Below, piece after piece: positions 31,970-40,032 of a DNA stretch of 51,629 nt; the first letter of the stretch is position 1, and each line of letters begins with the position of its first letter. The notes below the pieces were generated by a model. That model worked only from the letters and a program-made list of their open reading frames with translations. It was not told where the DNA came from and ran no database searches. The translations under genes and the position numbers were made by a program. Source of the DNA: an uncultured Chloroflexota bacterium (GTDB taxonomy: Bacteria > Chloroflexota > Anaerolineae > Aggregatilineales > Phototrophicaceae); contig CALJKV010000031.1 of assembly GCA_937974245.1 (NCBI GenBank), forward strand, positions 1-51,629, written 5' to 3'.

Positions 31970-32515
31970 ATGAATAAGCACGTACTACAAGCCCGCTACC
32001 GGGAAGAAATCGTCCCTGCCTTGATGGACGAGTTCAACTATCGTAATGTGATGGAAGTGCCGCGTGTTGAAAAATTGGTGGTGAATATCGGCCTCGGTGA
32101 GGCGATGGATAACCCGAAGGCGCTTGACGCTGCCGTGGAAGACCTGCGCAGCATCACCGGCCAACAGCCGATTATCACCAAAGCACGTAAAAGCATTGCC
32201 ACCTTCAAACTGCGTGAGGGACGCGCTATCGGCGTGAAAGTCACCCTGCGCGGCCAGAAGATGTGGGCATTGCTTGACCGGCTGATGAATATCGGCCTGC
32301 CACGTGTCCGCGACTTTCGTGGTGTCTCGTCGAAGATGGATGGACGCGGGAACTACACCATTGGTTTGCGTGAGCAGTTGATCTTCCCGGAAATCCAGTA
32401 CGATAAGATCGACAAAGTTCGGGGCATGGAAATTACCATCGTCACCAGCGCTCAAACGGATGAGGAAGGCCGCCGCTTGCTGAAGCTGCTTGGGATGCCT
32501 TTCCGCGAGAACTAG
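31970..32515 (+). CDS. rplE: 50S ribosomal protein L5
   Basis: A 181-residue L5, binding 5S rRNA. VPRVEKLVVNIGLGEA near the start and GLREQLIFPEIQYDKIDKVRGMEITIVTSA near the end are typical. AGCGAGGTAAC precedes the ATG. Confidence 0.97.
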   Translation: MNKHVLQARYREEIVPALMDEFNYRNVMEVPRVEKLVVNIGLGEAMDNPKALDAAVEDLRSITGQQPIITKARKSIATFKLREGRAIGVKVTLRGQKMWALLDRLMNIGLPRVRDFRGVSSKMDGRGNYTIGLREQLIFPEIQYDKIDKVRGMEITIVTSAQTDEEGRRLLKLLGMPFREN

Positions 32516-32526
32516 GACAGAAACTT

Positions 32527-32733
32527 ATGGCAAAGAAATCAATGGTCGCCCGCGAAACGCGGCGTAAATATAAAGTCCGGGTCCACAATCGCTGCCAGTT
32601 TGTAGATCCGAATTCGGGGAAGGTGTGCGGGCGTCCGCATGGTTACATCCGCCGTTTCGGGTTATGCCGAATTCATTTCCGTGAACAAGCGCTCCAGGGC
32701 AAAATCCCTGGTGTGGTCAAGTCGAGCTGGTAG
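32527..32733 (+). CDS. rpsN: 30S ribosomal protein S14 with altered zinc knuckle
   Basis: A 68-residue zinc-type S14 of the small-subunit head. The usual form has CxxC, then twelve residues, then CxxC. Here Cys23 and Cys34 are separated by ten residues (QFVDPNSGKV), and the second pair is Cys47/His50 (CRIH). Thus about eight residues are inserted in the first turn of the knuckle and the last Cys is replaced by His. The remainder (CGRPHGYIRRFGLCRI, GKIPGVVKSSW) is normal. A CCCH zinc site remains possible. Confidence 0.95.
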   Translation: MAKKSMVARETRRKYKVRVHNRCQFVDPNSGKVCGRPHGYIRRFGLCRIHFREQALQGKIPGVVKSSW

Positions 32734-32746
32734 GAGGAGCGTGGTC

Positions 32747-33151
32747 ATGGTTAGCGACCCGATTAGCGATATGTTGACACGCATTCGGAACGCCCTGATG
32801 GCAGGTAAAGCCACAGTGGAAGTGCCGAAGTCAAAAATCAAGGTAGACATCGCCCGCATCCTCCAGGATGAAGGCTATATCGAGACATATTCGGTTGGTG
32901 ATGAAACCCCAGTCCCGATGATTCACATCACGCTCAAGTACTACGGCTCCCGGCGCGAACGCCGCCCGGTTATCACCAAGCTCGAACGGGTGAGCAAACC
33001 AGGCCGGCGCATCTACCGGAACCGTTACGACTTGCCGCGCGTGATGAGTGGGATTGGCATCGCCATTGTAACCACCCCGCAGGGGGTGATGACCGCACAG
33101 GAAGCCCGCCGCAAACGTGTGGGCGGCGAAGTCCTGTGTTACGTGTGGTAA
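32747..33151 (+). CDS. rpsH: 30S ribosomal protein S8
   Basis: A 134-residue S8, binding the central domain of 16S rRNA. VSDPISDMLTRIRNALMAGK opens it and the GIGIAIVTTPQGVMTAQEARRKRVGGEVLCYVW end is typical. GGAGGAGCG lies just before the start. A longer frame from 32639 overlaps rpsN and is rejected. Confidence 0.97.
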   Translation: MVSDPISDMLTRIRNALMAGKATVEVPKSKIKVDIARILQDEGYIETYSVGDETPVPMIHITLKYYGSRRERRPVITKLERVSKPGRRIYRNRYDLPRVMSGIGIAIVTTPQGVMTAQEARRKRVGGEVLCYVW

Positions 33152-33163
33152 GGGGTATTTGCG

Positions 33164-33712
33164 ATGTCACGTATTGGTAAGAAACCCATCGCCGTGCCGA
33201 ACAAGGTTACGGTGAAGATCAACGGCCAGGATGTCCTGGTCAAGGGGCCCAAAGGCGAGCTGTCAATCACGATTCACCCGGAGATGTCCATCAAGGAAGA
33301 CGGTGGGCAGATCATCGTGGAGCGTCCGACAGATAACCGGCGTCACCGGGCGCTGCATGGCCTCACACGGGCGCTGGTCGCCAACCTGGTGACGGGCGTA
33401 TCGGACGGCTTCCGCAAGACTCTGGTGGTACAGGGTGTTGGCTATAGCGGTGAAGTGCGCGGCGCTGACCTGGTGATGAAGCTGGGGTATTCCCACGAAA
33501 TTGTCATCAACCCGCCGGAAGGAATCGCGTTTTCGGTGGAAGGGCGTAATCCGACCCTGGTGCATGTGGATGGGATTGACAAACAGGTGGTTGGGCAGGT
33601 AGCCTCTAACATTCGGGAACTGCGCCCACCGGAACCCTACCTGGGCAAGGGTGTGCGTTACAGTGACGAAGTTATCCGCCGCAAGGCCGGTAAAGCAGGC
33701 AAGACCAATTAG
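33164..33712 (+). CDS. rplF: 50S ribosomal protein L6
   Basis: A 182-residue L6 near the factor-binding site. MSRIGKKPIAVPNKVTV opens it. The second domain holds VEGRNPTLVHVDGIDKQVVGQVASNIRELRPPEPYLGKGVRY, the family signature. Confidence 0.97.
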   Translation: MSRIGKKPIAVPNKVTVKINGQDVLVKGPKGELSITIHPEMSIKEDGGQIIVERPTDNRRHRALHGLTRALVANLVTGVSDGFRKTLVVQGVGYSGEVRGADLVMKLGYSHEIVINPPEGIAFSVEGRNPTLVHVDGIDKQVVGQVASNIRELRPPEPYLGKGVRYSDEVIRRKAGKAGKTN

Positions 33713-33726
33713 ATCATCAGTGGTGG

Positions 33727-33746
33727 GCTGCTGGGGTACCAGCGGC
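33727..33746 (+). other. Hairpin between rplF and rplR
   Basis: GCTGCTGG and CCAGCGGC pair over eight positions (one G-U) around GGTA, in the only sizeable gap (73 bases) within the spc block. It has no T tract. It may be a ribosomal-protein binding or processing site, or nothing special. Confidence 0.3.
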
Positions 33747-33785
33747 TGGCTGAGGCAAGTTGCTGAAAAAGGTTGGTAGAAGACT

Positions 33786-34157
33786 ATGAGCAGTACAGCC
33801 AAGCAAAAATACGAGTCGCGTGCGCGTCGCCACCGTCGTGTACGTAACGTTATCTCTGGTACGTCAGACCGCCCGCGGATGAACGTTTTCCGCAGCCATA
33901 CCAACATCTTTGTGCAGGTGATTGACGACGTAGCCGGGAACACGCTGGTTTCAGCGTCTACGGTGGATAAAGAGATCGCCACGCAGGTGGCGGATAAAAA
34001 CAAGATAGATGCGGCCCGCATTGTTGGCAAAGTGCTGGGCGAACGCGCTAAAGCGGCGGGTATTACCCGTGTCGTGTTTGACCGGGGCGGGTACCAGTAT
34101 CATGGCCGCGTGGCCGCCCTGGCTGAAGGCGCTCGTGAAGCCGGTCTAGAGTTTTAA
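33786..34157 (+). CDS. rplR: 50S ribosomal protein L18
   Basis: A 123-residue L18, binding 5S rRNA. RARRHRRVRNVISGTSDRPRMNVFRSHTNIFVQVIDD and the C-terminal VVFDRGGYQYHGRVAALAEGAREAGLEF are typical. The ribosome binding site is weak (GGTTGGTAGAAG). Confidence 0.97.
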   Translation: MSSTAKQKYESRARRHRRVRNVISGTSDRPRMNVFRSHTNIFVQVIDDVAGNTLVSASTVDKEIATQVADKNKIDAARIVGKVLGERAKAAGITRVVFDRGGYQYHGRVAALAEGAREAGLEF

Positions 34158-34172
34158 CCTGGAGAACACACG

Positions 34173-34739
34173 ATGGCTGATAAACAACGGCGGGAACGGC
34201 GCGACCGTGATGAAGAACGCGAAGAACTCGATGAGCGCGTGGTGGATATTACCCGCGTCGCCAAAGTAATCAAGGGTGGTCGTCGCTTCGCCTTCCGCAC
34301 AGTGGTGATTGTTGGGGATAACAAGGGGCGGGTCGGTGTTGGCACCGGCAAGGCACGTGGTGTGCCGGATGCGATCCGTAAAGGGGCTGACCGCGCCCGC
34401 AAGAATATGAACAAAGTCGCGCTTTCCGGCTCGACTATTCCGCACCCGGTGACGGCGGAGTATGGCGGCGCTGTGGTGATGCTCAAACCGGCTTCCCCCG
34501 GTACGGGTGTTATCGCCGGCGGTGGTGTACGTGCCGTCCTGGAAGCTGCCGGTGTCCGCGACATTCTGAGCAAGAGTCAGGGCAGCAACAACCTGCTCAA
34601 CGTCACGATGGCAACGATTGAGGCGCTCAACCAACTGCGCAGTCCGCAGGAGATGGCGGCGATGCGGGGCAAGGACGCGGAAGAACTGCTGCCGTTCTGG
34701 GAGCGTGCACGGAGGTATCAGCAGCAGCATGGCGACTAA
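34173..34739 (+). CDS. rpsE: 30S ribosomal protein S5
   Basis: A 188-residue S5, important for decoding accuracy. A charged N-terminal tail (MADKQRRERRDRDEEREELDER) precedes the double-stranded RNA-binding part (RVAKVIKGGRRFAFRTVVIVGD), followed by the conserved GSTIPHPVTAEYG and GTGVIAGGGVRAVLEAAGVRDILSKSQGSNN. It overlaps rpmD by 11 bases. Confidence 0.97.
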   Translation: MADKQRRERRDRDEEREELDERVVDITRVAKVIKGGRRFAFRTVVIVGDNKGRVGVGTGKARGVPDAIRKGADRARKNMNKVALSGSTIPHPVTAEYGGAVVMLKPASPGTGVIAGGGVRAVLEAAGVRDILSKSQGSNNLLNVTMATIEALNQLRSPQEMAAMRGKDAEELLPFWERARRYQQQHGD

Positions 34740-34950
34740 AAAGAAAGCCCAAAAAGAGAAGGTACTGCGAATTACGCTGGTGAAAAGCCCGATTGGTTAC
34801 GAAAAGAGCCAGGGCCATACCGTCCGTTCGCTGGGCCTGCGGCGGATGAACGCCAGTGTCGTACAAAAAGACACACCGCAGATTCGGGGCATGATTAACA
34901 AGATCTGCCACCTGCTTAAGGTTGAGGAAATTGACGATGAAACTGCATGA
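34729..34950 (+). CDS. rpmD: 50S ribosomal protein L30
   Basis: A 73-residue L30. LRITLVKSPIGYEKSQGHTVRSLGLRRMNASVVQKDTPQIRGMINKICHLLKVEE is a full family match. The basic N-terminal tail (ATKKKAQKEK) is longer than in E. coli. The start is fixed by GGAGG at about 34711. It overlaps rpsE by 11 and rplO by 14 bases. Confidence 0.95.
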   Translation: MATKKKAQKEKVLRITLVKSPIGYEKSQGHTVRSLGLRRMNASVVQKDTPQIRGMINKICHLLKVEEIDDETA

Positions 34951-35458
34951 ACTGCAACCCACTCCGGGGTCAAAGAGAAAACGGACACGTGTGGGCCGGG
35001 GTATCGCGGCGGGCAAGGGTAAAACCGCTGGGCGTGGTACCAAAGGCCAGGGCGCACGGGGCGGCAAACCCAAGGGGGCATACTTTGAGGGTGGTCAGCT
35101 TCCCCTGGTGCGACGGCTGCCGTTCAAACGCGGCTTTAATAACATCTTCCGTATTGAATACCAGGAAGTCAAAGTCGAGCAGCTTGAACTGCTGGACGCG
35201 GGGACCGAAGTTACCCCGGCGCTGCTGGCTGAGCGTGGCATGATCCGCGACGCGGTGAAACCCGTCGTCGTGCTGGGTAATGGCGACCTGAGCAAGAAGC
35301 TGACGGTGCGGGCGCATCGCTTTACCAAGAGCGCCCTGGAAAAGATCACCGGCGCGGGCGGCACAACGGAACAGATTCCGCTCCTGGTTACCGGGGCGCG
35401 GGCCACCGTTCGCAAGATGCGTAAGGAAGACCTCGCCAAATTGATGGCCGAGGAGTAA
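34937..35458 (+). CDS. rplO: 50S ribosomal protein L15
   Basis: A 173-residue L15. MKLHELQPTPGSKRKRTRVGRGIAAGKGKTAGRGTKGQGAR is the glycine- and arginine-rich extension. I chose ATG 34937, with TTGAGGA about ten bases upstream and inside rpmD, over a start at 34922. Confidence 0.96.
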   Translation: MKLHELQPTPGSKRKRTRVGRGIAAGKGKTAGRGTKGQGARGGKPKGAYFEGGQLPLVRRLPFKRGFNNIFRIEYQEVKVEQLELLDAGTEVTPALLAERGMIRDAVKPVVVLGNGDLSKKLTVRAHRFTKSALEKITGAGGTTEQIPLLVTGARATVRKMRKEDLAKLMAEE

Positions 35459-35496
35459 GAACCATATTAGAAATCGAAACAGGGGGCAGCAGCCCC

Positions 35497-35526
35497 TTGT
35501 TGAGTTTCATGCGGGGGCGGTATACT
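35497..35526 (+). promoter_or_regulatory. Possible promoter before secY
   Basis: TTGTTG (35497-35502) and TATACT (35521-35526) are separated by 18 bases. They lie in a 225-base gap between rplO and secY that also contains an imperfect GGGGGC/GCCCC hairpin at about 35481-35497. An internal promoter for secY-adk-map is plausible. Confidence 0.45.
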
Positions 35527-35683
35527 CTGCCCTGGTACCATTTTTAGCCAGTCGCTGCGCATTGTTTGCACCCCGGATACGGCAGGCCGTGTCCCTGCGA
35601 GAAATCGGGTAGATGGATTTCCGGTTTTCCTTGTGTCAATCAACCGATGACGGGCGACTAACCGATTAACGAGGACTTTTGGG

Positions 35684-36997
35684 ATGATTGAGGCTCTCCG
35701 TAATGCGCTCCGGCTGCCGGATGTGCGAAACAAACTGCTGATAACCGGGCTGATACTGGTCATCTACCAGTTCGCCGCCCATGTGCCGGTTATTGGCGTG
35801 GATCGTAATGCTTTGCAGTCTTTACTGTCAAGCCAGCAGGGCGGCTTTATTGACGTGCTGAACCTGCTTTCCGGCGGTGGGGTGCGGAATTTCAGCGTCA
35901 TCGCTAACGGGGTGTACCCCTACATCACCGCGCAGATTATTTTCCAACTCCTGGTGCCGATTATCCCGGCGTTGGAACGGCTTCAGCGTGAGCCGGGCGG
36001 CCAGGACAAACTCAACCAATACACCTACTACCTGGCAATCCCGATGGCGATTTTGCAGTCCATCGGCCAGATTCAGATTTTCTCCAGCCTCGGTTCGACC
36101 CCGATTATTCCCGGTTTCGGCACCGACATCCTGCTCTCGCTGGCGGTGATTGCGACGATGGCGGCGGGGACGATGTTCGCCATCTGGCTGGGTGAACTGA
36201 TTACCGAGCAGGGTATTGGCAACGGTATTTCGCTCATCATTTTTGCCGGTATCGTGGCGCAAGCGCCGCAGCGTCTGGTGCAGCTTGTCACGGGTTCGAC
36301 CCAGCAGATTTATAACCTGGTGATGTTCATTGCCATTGTGATTATCAGCATTGTGGTGATCGTCTACATCCAGGAAGGCCAGCGGCGTATCCCGGTGCAG
36401 TACGGCAAGCGGGTGCGCGGGCGCAAGCAGTACGGCGGCGGCACGACTCATATCCCGCTGCGGGTGAACGCGGTGGGCATGATCCCGCTGATCTTCGCCC
36501 AGGCGATTATCGCGCTGCCGGCAGTAATTGCCAATATTTTCCCTGGCCCGGTGGCCGATTCGATCACTGCGACCTTTGGCAGCCAGACGGGTCTGACGTA
36601 CTGGCTCACGTTCTTCCTGCTGGTGGTGGGCTTCACCTTCCTGTATACCGATGTGATGGTCGGGCAGCAGAACCTGGCGGAAAACCTGCAACGGCAGGGC
36701 GGCTTTATCCCCGGTATCCGTCCCGGCAAACGCACCCAGGACTATATTCAGCGCGTGACCCGGCGTATTACGCTGGTCGGGGCGCTCTTCCTGGGCGTGA
36801 TCGCCATTATGCCGGGGCTGATTGACCTGCTCAATGGGGTGATCTTCCCGAATGAGGCCATCGCCGGCAGCGGCTATAACGCGGCGGAAGTGCTGACCGG
36901 CTCCGGGTTGATTATTGTGGTCGGTGTGGTGATTGATACGATGCGCCAGCTTGAAGCCCAACTCGTGATGCGTAATTACGAAGGCTTTATGAGTTAA
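35684..36997 (+). CDS. secY: Protein translocase subunit SecY
   Basis: A 437-residue channel protein with ten membrane helices. The plug region (GGFIDVLNLLSGGGVRNFSVIANGVYPYITAQII, about 50-85), the cytoplasmic loop YIQEGQRRIPVQYGKRVRGRKQYGGGTTHIPLRVNAVGMIPLIFA, and the C-terminal loop FIPGIRPGKRTQDYI with the following Arg are all present. GAGGA lies about a dozen bases upstream of the ATG. Full length. Confidence 0.97.
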   Translation: MIEALRNALRLPDVRNKLLITGLILVIYQFAAHVPVIGVDRNALQSLLSSQQGGFIDVLNLLSGGGVRNFSVIANGVYPYITAQIIFQLLVPIIPALERLQREPGGQDKLNQYTYYLAIPMAILQSIGQIQIFSSLGSTPIIPGFGTDILLSLAVIATMAAGTMFAIWLGELITEQGIGNGISLIIFAGIVAQAPQRLVQLVTGSTQQIYNLVMFIAIVIISIVVIVYIQEGQRRIPVQYGKRVRGRKQYGGGTTHIPLRVNAVGMIPLIFAQAIIALPAVIANIFPGPVADSITATFGSQTGLTYWLTFFLLVVGFTFLYTDVMVGQQNLAENLQRQGGFIPGIRPGKRTQDYIQRVTRRITLVGALFLGVIAIMPGLIDLLNGVIFPNEAIAGSGYNAAEVLTGSGLIIVVGVVIDTMRQLEAQLVMRNYEGFMS

Positions 36998-37080
36998 GCA
37001 TAGCCGAGCGGTGGCAGGGGGAACCCGGCCTCGCCGTTGTGTGACCGTTGCAAGGCCATTGCAATATGTTTCAGCCATCG

Positions 37081-37145
37081 AATCGCCAGGAGGTCCGGCT
37101 TATTTCCAGGGTTGCCCTGGCTGCCGGGTCATCTGGCGATTTTTG
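37081..37145 (+). terminator. Long three-stem hairpin between secY and adk
   Basis: AATCGCCAG (37081-37089) pairs with CTGGCGATT (37133-37141), then CCGGC (37095-37099) with GCCGG (37123-37127), and CCAGGG (37106-37111) with CCCTGG (37115-37120) around TTG. The stems are coaxial, separated by a 5x5 and a 6x2 internal loop. TTTTT runs out of the base. It is 84 bases after secY and 44 bases before adk. It could be a terminator, an attenuator for adk-map, or a protein-binding leader. Confidence 0.55.
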
Positions 37146-37188
37146 TGTTATGCCAACAAACCAGTCCAATATATAAGGATGTTTATAG

Positions 37189-37893
37189 ATGGGTCTATAT
37201 ATTATTTTGATGGGTGTTCAGGGCGCCGGAAAAGGCGTCCAGGCCGGGTTTATCCAGCAGGAATACGGTATTCCACATGTTTCGACAGGCGACCTGTTTC
37301 GGGCGATGAAAAGCCGGGAGGATGACCTGGCGCGGCGCGTGCAGGACCTGATGAGCAAGGGACTCCTGATCCCGGACGATGTGACGAATGACATCGTGCG
37401 TGACCGCCTGGAACAGCCCGACGCCGCCAAGGGGGTCATCCTGGATGGCTACCCGCGCAGCCGCAACCAGGCCGAATGGTTGCAGGCTTACCTGAAGGGG
37501 CGCGGCGAGAAGCTGACACGAGTCCTGCTGCTCGAACTCGATTTGTTCGAGGCGTTCAAGCGAGCCTTTGGCCGTGTTTCCACCGCCCAGGGGCAGAGCT
37601 ATAACATTTACTCGAATGCTGAGGGGATGGAGTGGGAGTTTGTTGACCACCCGGAAAAGGCATACCCGCCGCAGCTCAACGCGAAATTGGCGGGGACGGA
37701 TAACGTCCTGATCCGGCGTGCCGACGATGCTAACGCCCATTCGATCATCAAGCGGATTGATACCTACCTGGAAACCACCATGCCGCTGGTTGAATTCTTC
37801 GAGGGTGAAGGGCTGGTGGCGCGGGTTGACGCCAGCGGGAGCATTGAGTCCGTCAGCCAACAGATCAAACAGGTGATTGACGCGGCGCGGTAG
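37189..37893 (+). CDS. adk: Adenylate kinase, divergent P-loop
   Basis: A 234-residue nucleotide kinase interconverting AMP, ADP and ATP. The P-loop reads GVQGAGKGVQA (residues 9-19) where the family has GPPGAGKGTQA. STGDLFRAM, DGYPRSRNQAEWL and the C-terminal RRADD are present. The LID region (GRVSTAQGQSYNIYSNAEGMEW) has no zinc Cys cluster. Position between secY and map is the classic one for adk. The start is an ATG about six bases after AAGGATG-like sequence. Confidence 0.9.
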   Translation: MGLYIILMGVQGAGKGVQAGFIQQEYGIPHVSTGDLFRAMKSREDDLARRVQDLMSKGLLIPDDVTNDIVRDRLEQPDAAKGVILDGYPRSRNQAEWLQAYLKGRGEKLTRVLLLELDLFEAFKRAFGRVSTAQGQSYNIYSNAEGMEWEFVDHPEKAYPPQLNAKLAGTDNVLIRRADDANAHSIIKRIDTYLETTMPLVEFFEGEGLVARVDASGSIESVSQQIKQVIDAAR

Positions 37894-37962
37894 CTTGACT
37901 TTACCCTGGCGGACGACGCAGGCATTGTCCCTACGGTGAATAACAGGCCATTTTGATCGTAG

Positions 37963-37982
37963 GGACAGGGCCGGCCCTGTCC
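37963..37982. repeat. GTAGGG-type palindrome, perfect 20 bp
   Basis: GGACAGGGCCGGCCCTGTCC, preceded by GTAG and followed by GG, between adk and map. A degraded copy in the opposite orientation lies just before it (about 37912-37934). Confidence 0.75.
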
Positions 37983-38029
37983 GGTTTGGCAGAAATTTAC
38001 AGACATGCATACCAGAGAAGGACATCGCC

Positions 38030-38821
38030 ATGACGATTCATATCAAATCCCCCGACGAAATTGCGGTGATGCGGGAGGCCGGGCGCATTGTGGCACGGGC
38101 ACTCCAGGCCATGCGCGAGGTGATTCGCCCTGGCGTCTCGACGGCTGAACTTGACAAACTCGCCGAAACCGTGATCCGCGATCATGGCGCGATCCCGGCC
38201 TTCCTTAACTATCCCAAGCCCGATGCGCCCAACTTCCCGGCGACGGTGACAGCTTCAATCAACCAGGAACTGGTGCACGGCATCCCCAGCCCGCAGCGCA
38301 TTCTGCAGGAGGGGGACATCATCAGTCTGGATACCGGCTGCCACTTCCAGGGGTTCGTGGGGGACGCGGCGTTTACGGCAGCGGTAGGGGAGGTTTCCCC
38401 GGCGGTACAGCGCCTGCTGGATGTGACTGAAGAGGCGCTCCGGGTGGGTATCGAAGCCTCGGTGCTGCCCAACCAGACGCGGGATGTGGCGCTGGCGGTG
38501 CAGAATTACGTGCTGGGGCAGGGCTACACGGTGGCGCGTGAATACACCGGGCATGGCGTGGGGCGCAACATGCACGAGGAGCCGCAGGTACCTAACTGGT
38601 GGCCGCGCAGCCGCGTCGCCCGCCGTATCGGTTGGCAGAGCTACCCCTTACAGCCGGGCATGACCTATGCTTTAGAGCCGATGGTGATTGCCGGGCGGCC
38701 TGATCTGGCAGAACTGGATGACCAGTGGACGGTTGTCACCCAGGATGGCACGCTCTGTGCTCATTTTGAACACACCATCGCCATCACCGATGGCAAGCCG
38801 CAAATCCTCACCCTGTTGTAA
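38030..38821 (+). CDS. map: Methionine aminopeptidase, type I
   Basis: A 263-residue metallopeptidase removing N-terminal Met. The metal ligands are in ISLDTG, VGDAAFT, GHGVGRNMHEEP, ALEPM and AHFEHTI. A substrate His (NQELVHGIP) is present. It lacks the N-terminal zinc finger of type I eukaryotic forms. AAGGACATCGCC precedes the ATG. It is the last translation gene of the cluster. Confidence 0.96.
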   Translation: MTIHIKSPDEIAVMREAGRIVARALQAMREVIRPGVSTAELDKLAETVIRDHGAIPAFLNYPKPDAPNFPATVTASINQELVHGIPSPQRILQEGDIISLDTGCHFQGFVGDAAFTAAVGEVSPAVQRLLDVTEEALRVGIEASVLPNQTRDVALAVQNYVLGQGYTVAREYTGHGVGRNMHEEPQVPNWWPRSRVARRIGWQSYPLQPGMTYALEPMVIAGRPDLAELDDQWTVVTQDGTLCAHFEHTIAITDGKPQILTLL

Positions 38822-38832
38822 AGCGATGCCCC

Positions 38833-39900
38833 ATGCCTCGTTTGCGTGATCTGGGTTTCATACCGGGGAATCTGCCAACCGGCGCGTACAACGCGATTAC
38901 GGATGTCCCTGGCGTCCTGGTTGGGCAGGTGACGCTGATGGCTGGCGAAGGGCGTTTACAGCCTGGGAGCGGGCCGGTACGCACCGGCGTGACGGCCATT
39001 CTGCCCCACGATGGCGACCTTTTCCAGGAAAAAGTGGTGGCGAGCGCCCATACGGTCAATGGCTTTGGCAAGGCGGTTGGCTTCGAACAGGTGCGCGAAC
39101 TGGGTGTGATCGAAACCCCGATTCTGCTGACGAACACCCTGAACGTATGGCGGGCCGCCGATGGCCTCGTTACGTCCCTGCTGCGCCAGAACCCCGGCAT
39201 CGGCATCACGACCAGCACGGTGAATCCGGTGGTGGGAGAATGCAACGACGGTTTCCTCAACGACATTCAGGGGCGGCATGTGAAGCCCGAGCATATCCGG
39301 GAGGCGGTTGAAGGCGCACAAGGCGGCGTGGTGGCTGAGGGGAATGTTGGCGCAGGCACAGGGACGGCCTGTTACCAGTTCAAGGGTGGCATCGGGACTG
39401 CCTCGCGCCGCGCCCTGGATTTCACGGTGGGCGCGCTGGTGCAGACCAATTTCGGTCAGCGCAGGGAGCTACGGGTGCTGGGCGCCCCGGTTGGCCGCTA
39501 TCTGATAGATGATATGCTGCCACAGCCAGGGCCAGGTTCGGTCATGGTGGTGCTGGCGATGGATGCCCCGCTTGATGCCCGGCAGCTAGGGCGGCTCGCC
39601 CGCCGCGCTGCCCTGGGGCTGGCGCGTACCGGGACGATCAGCGACAACGGCAGCGGGGATTTCGTGATCGCGTTTTCCACCAGCAACCGGCAGTTGCATG
39701 ACTCTCAGCCTGTCGTGGAAACTGCAATGCGCTTTCGTGAAACGGCAATCAATCCACTCTTTGTCGCCGTCGTGGAATCAGTAGAAGAGGCTGTCTATAA
39801 TGCCCTGACCGCCGCCGAGGCGATGACCGGGCGTGACGGCAACACCCTGCACGCCCTGCCTGTTGATACCCTCTCCCGTATACTGGCACAGCATCTGTAG
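38833..39900 (+). CDS. P1-family aminopeptidase, DmpA-like
   Basis: A 355-residue self-processing peptidase of the DmpA / L-aminopeptidase family. The N-terminal part has NAITDVPGVLVGQVTL and the large block VVGECNDGFLND. The nucleophile is expected to be the Ser in PGPGSVMVVLAMDAPL, which becomes the new N-terminus after autocleavage. The C-terminal block is ARRAALGLARTGTISDNGSGDFVIAFST. It begins 11 bases after map, so it may ride on the same transcript. The natural substrate is unknown. Confidence 0.92.
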   Translation: MPRLRDLGFIPGNLPTGAYNAITDVPGVLVGQVTLMAGEGRLQPGSGPVRTGVTAILPHDGDLFQEKVVASAHTVNGFGKAVGFEQVRELGVIETPILLTNTLNVWRAADGLVTSLLRQNPGIGITTSTVNPVVGECNDGFLNDIQGRHVKPEHIREAVEGAQGGVVAEGNVGAGTGTACYQFKGGIGTASRRALDFTVGALVQTNFGQRRELRVLGAPVGRYLIDDMLPQPGPGSVMVVLAMDAPLDARQLGRLARRAALGLARTGTISDNGSGDFVIAFSTSNRQLHDSQPVVETAMRFRETAINPLFVAVVESVEEAVYNALTAAEAMTGRDGNTLHALPVDTLSRILAQHL

Positions 39901-39969
39901 AAACAGCATACTTGCTGGCCGGTACCGGATTACCGGACACTGTGTATCATGTACCTGGTTTTTTAGTAG

Positions 39970-39989
39970 GGGCAAGGCCGGCCTCGCCC
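39970..39989. repeat. GTAGGG-type palindrome
   Basis: GGGCAAGGCC / GGCCTCGCCC with one imperfect pair, preceded by GTAG and followed by GCCG. It lies between convergent genes. Confidence 0.7.
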
Positions 39990-40032
39990 GCCGTTATGAT
40001 GATGAGAAGTCAGTTTGACTTATCCATTAGTG

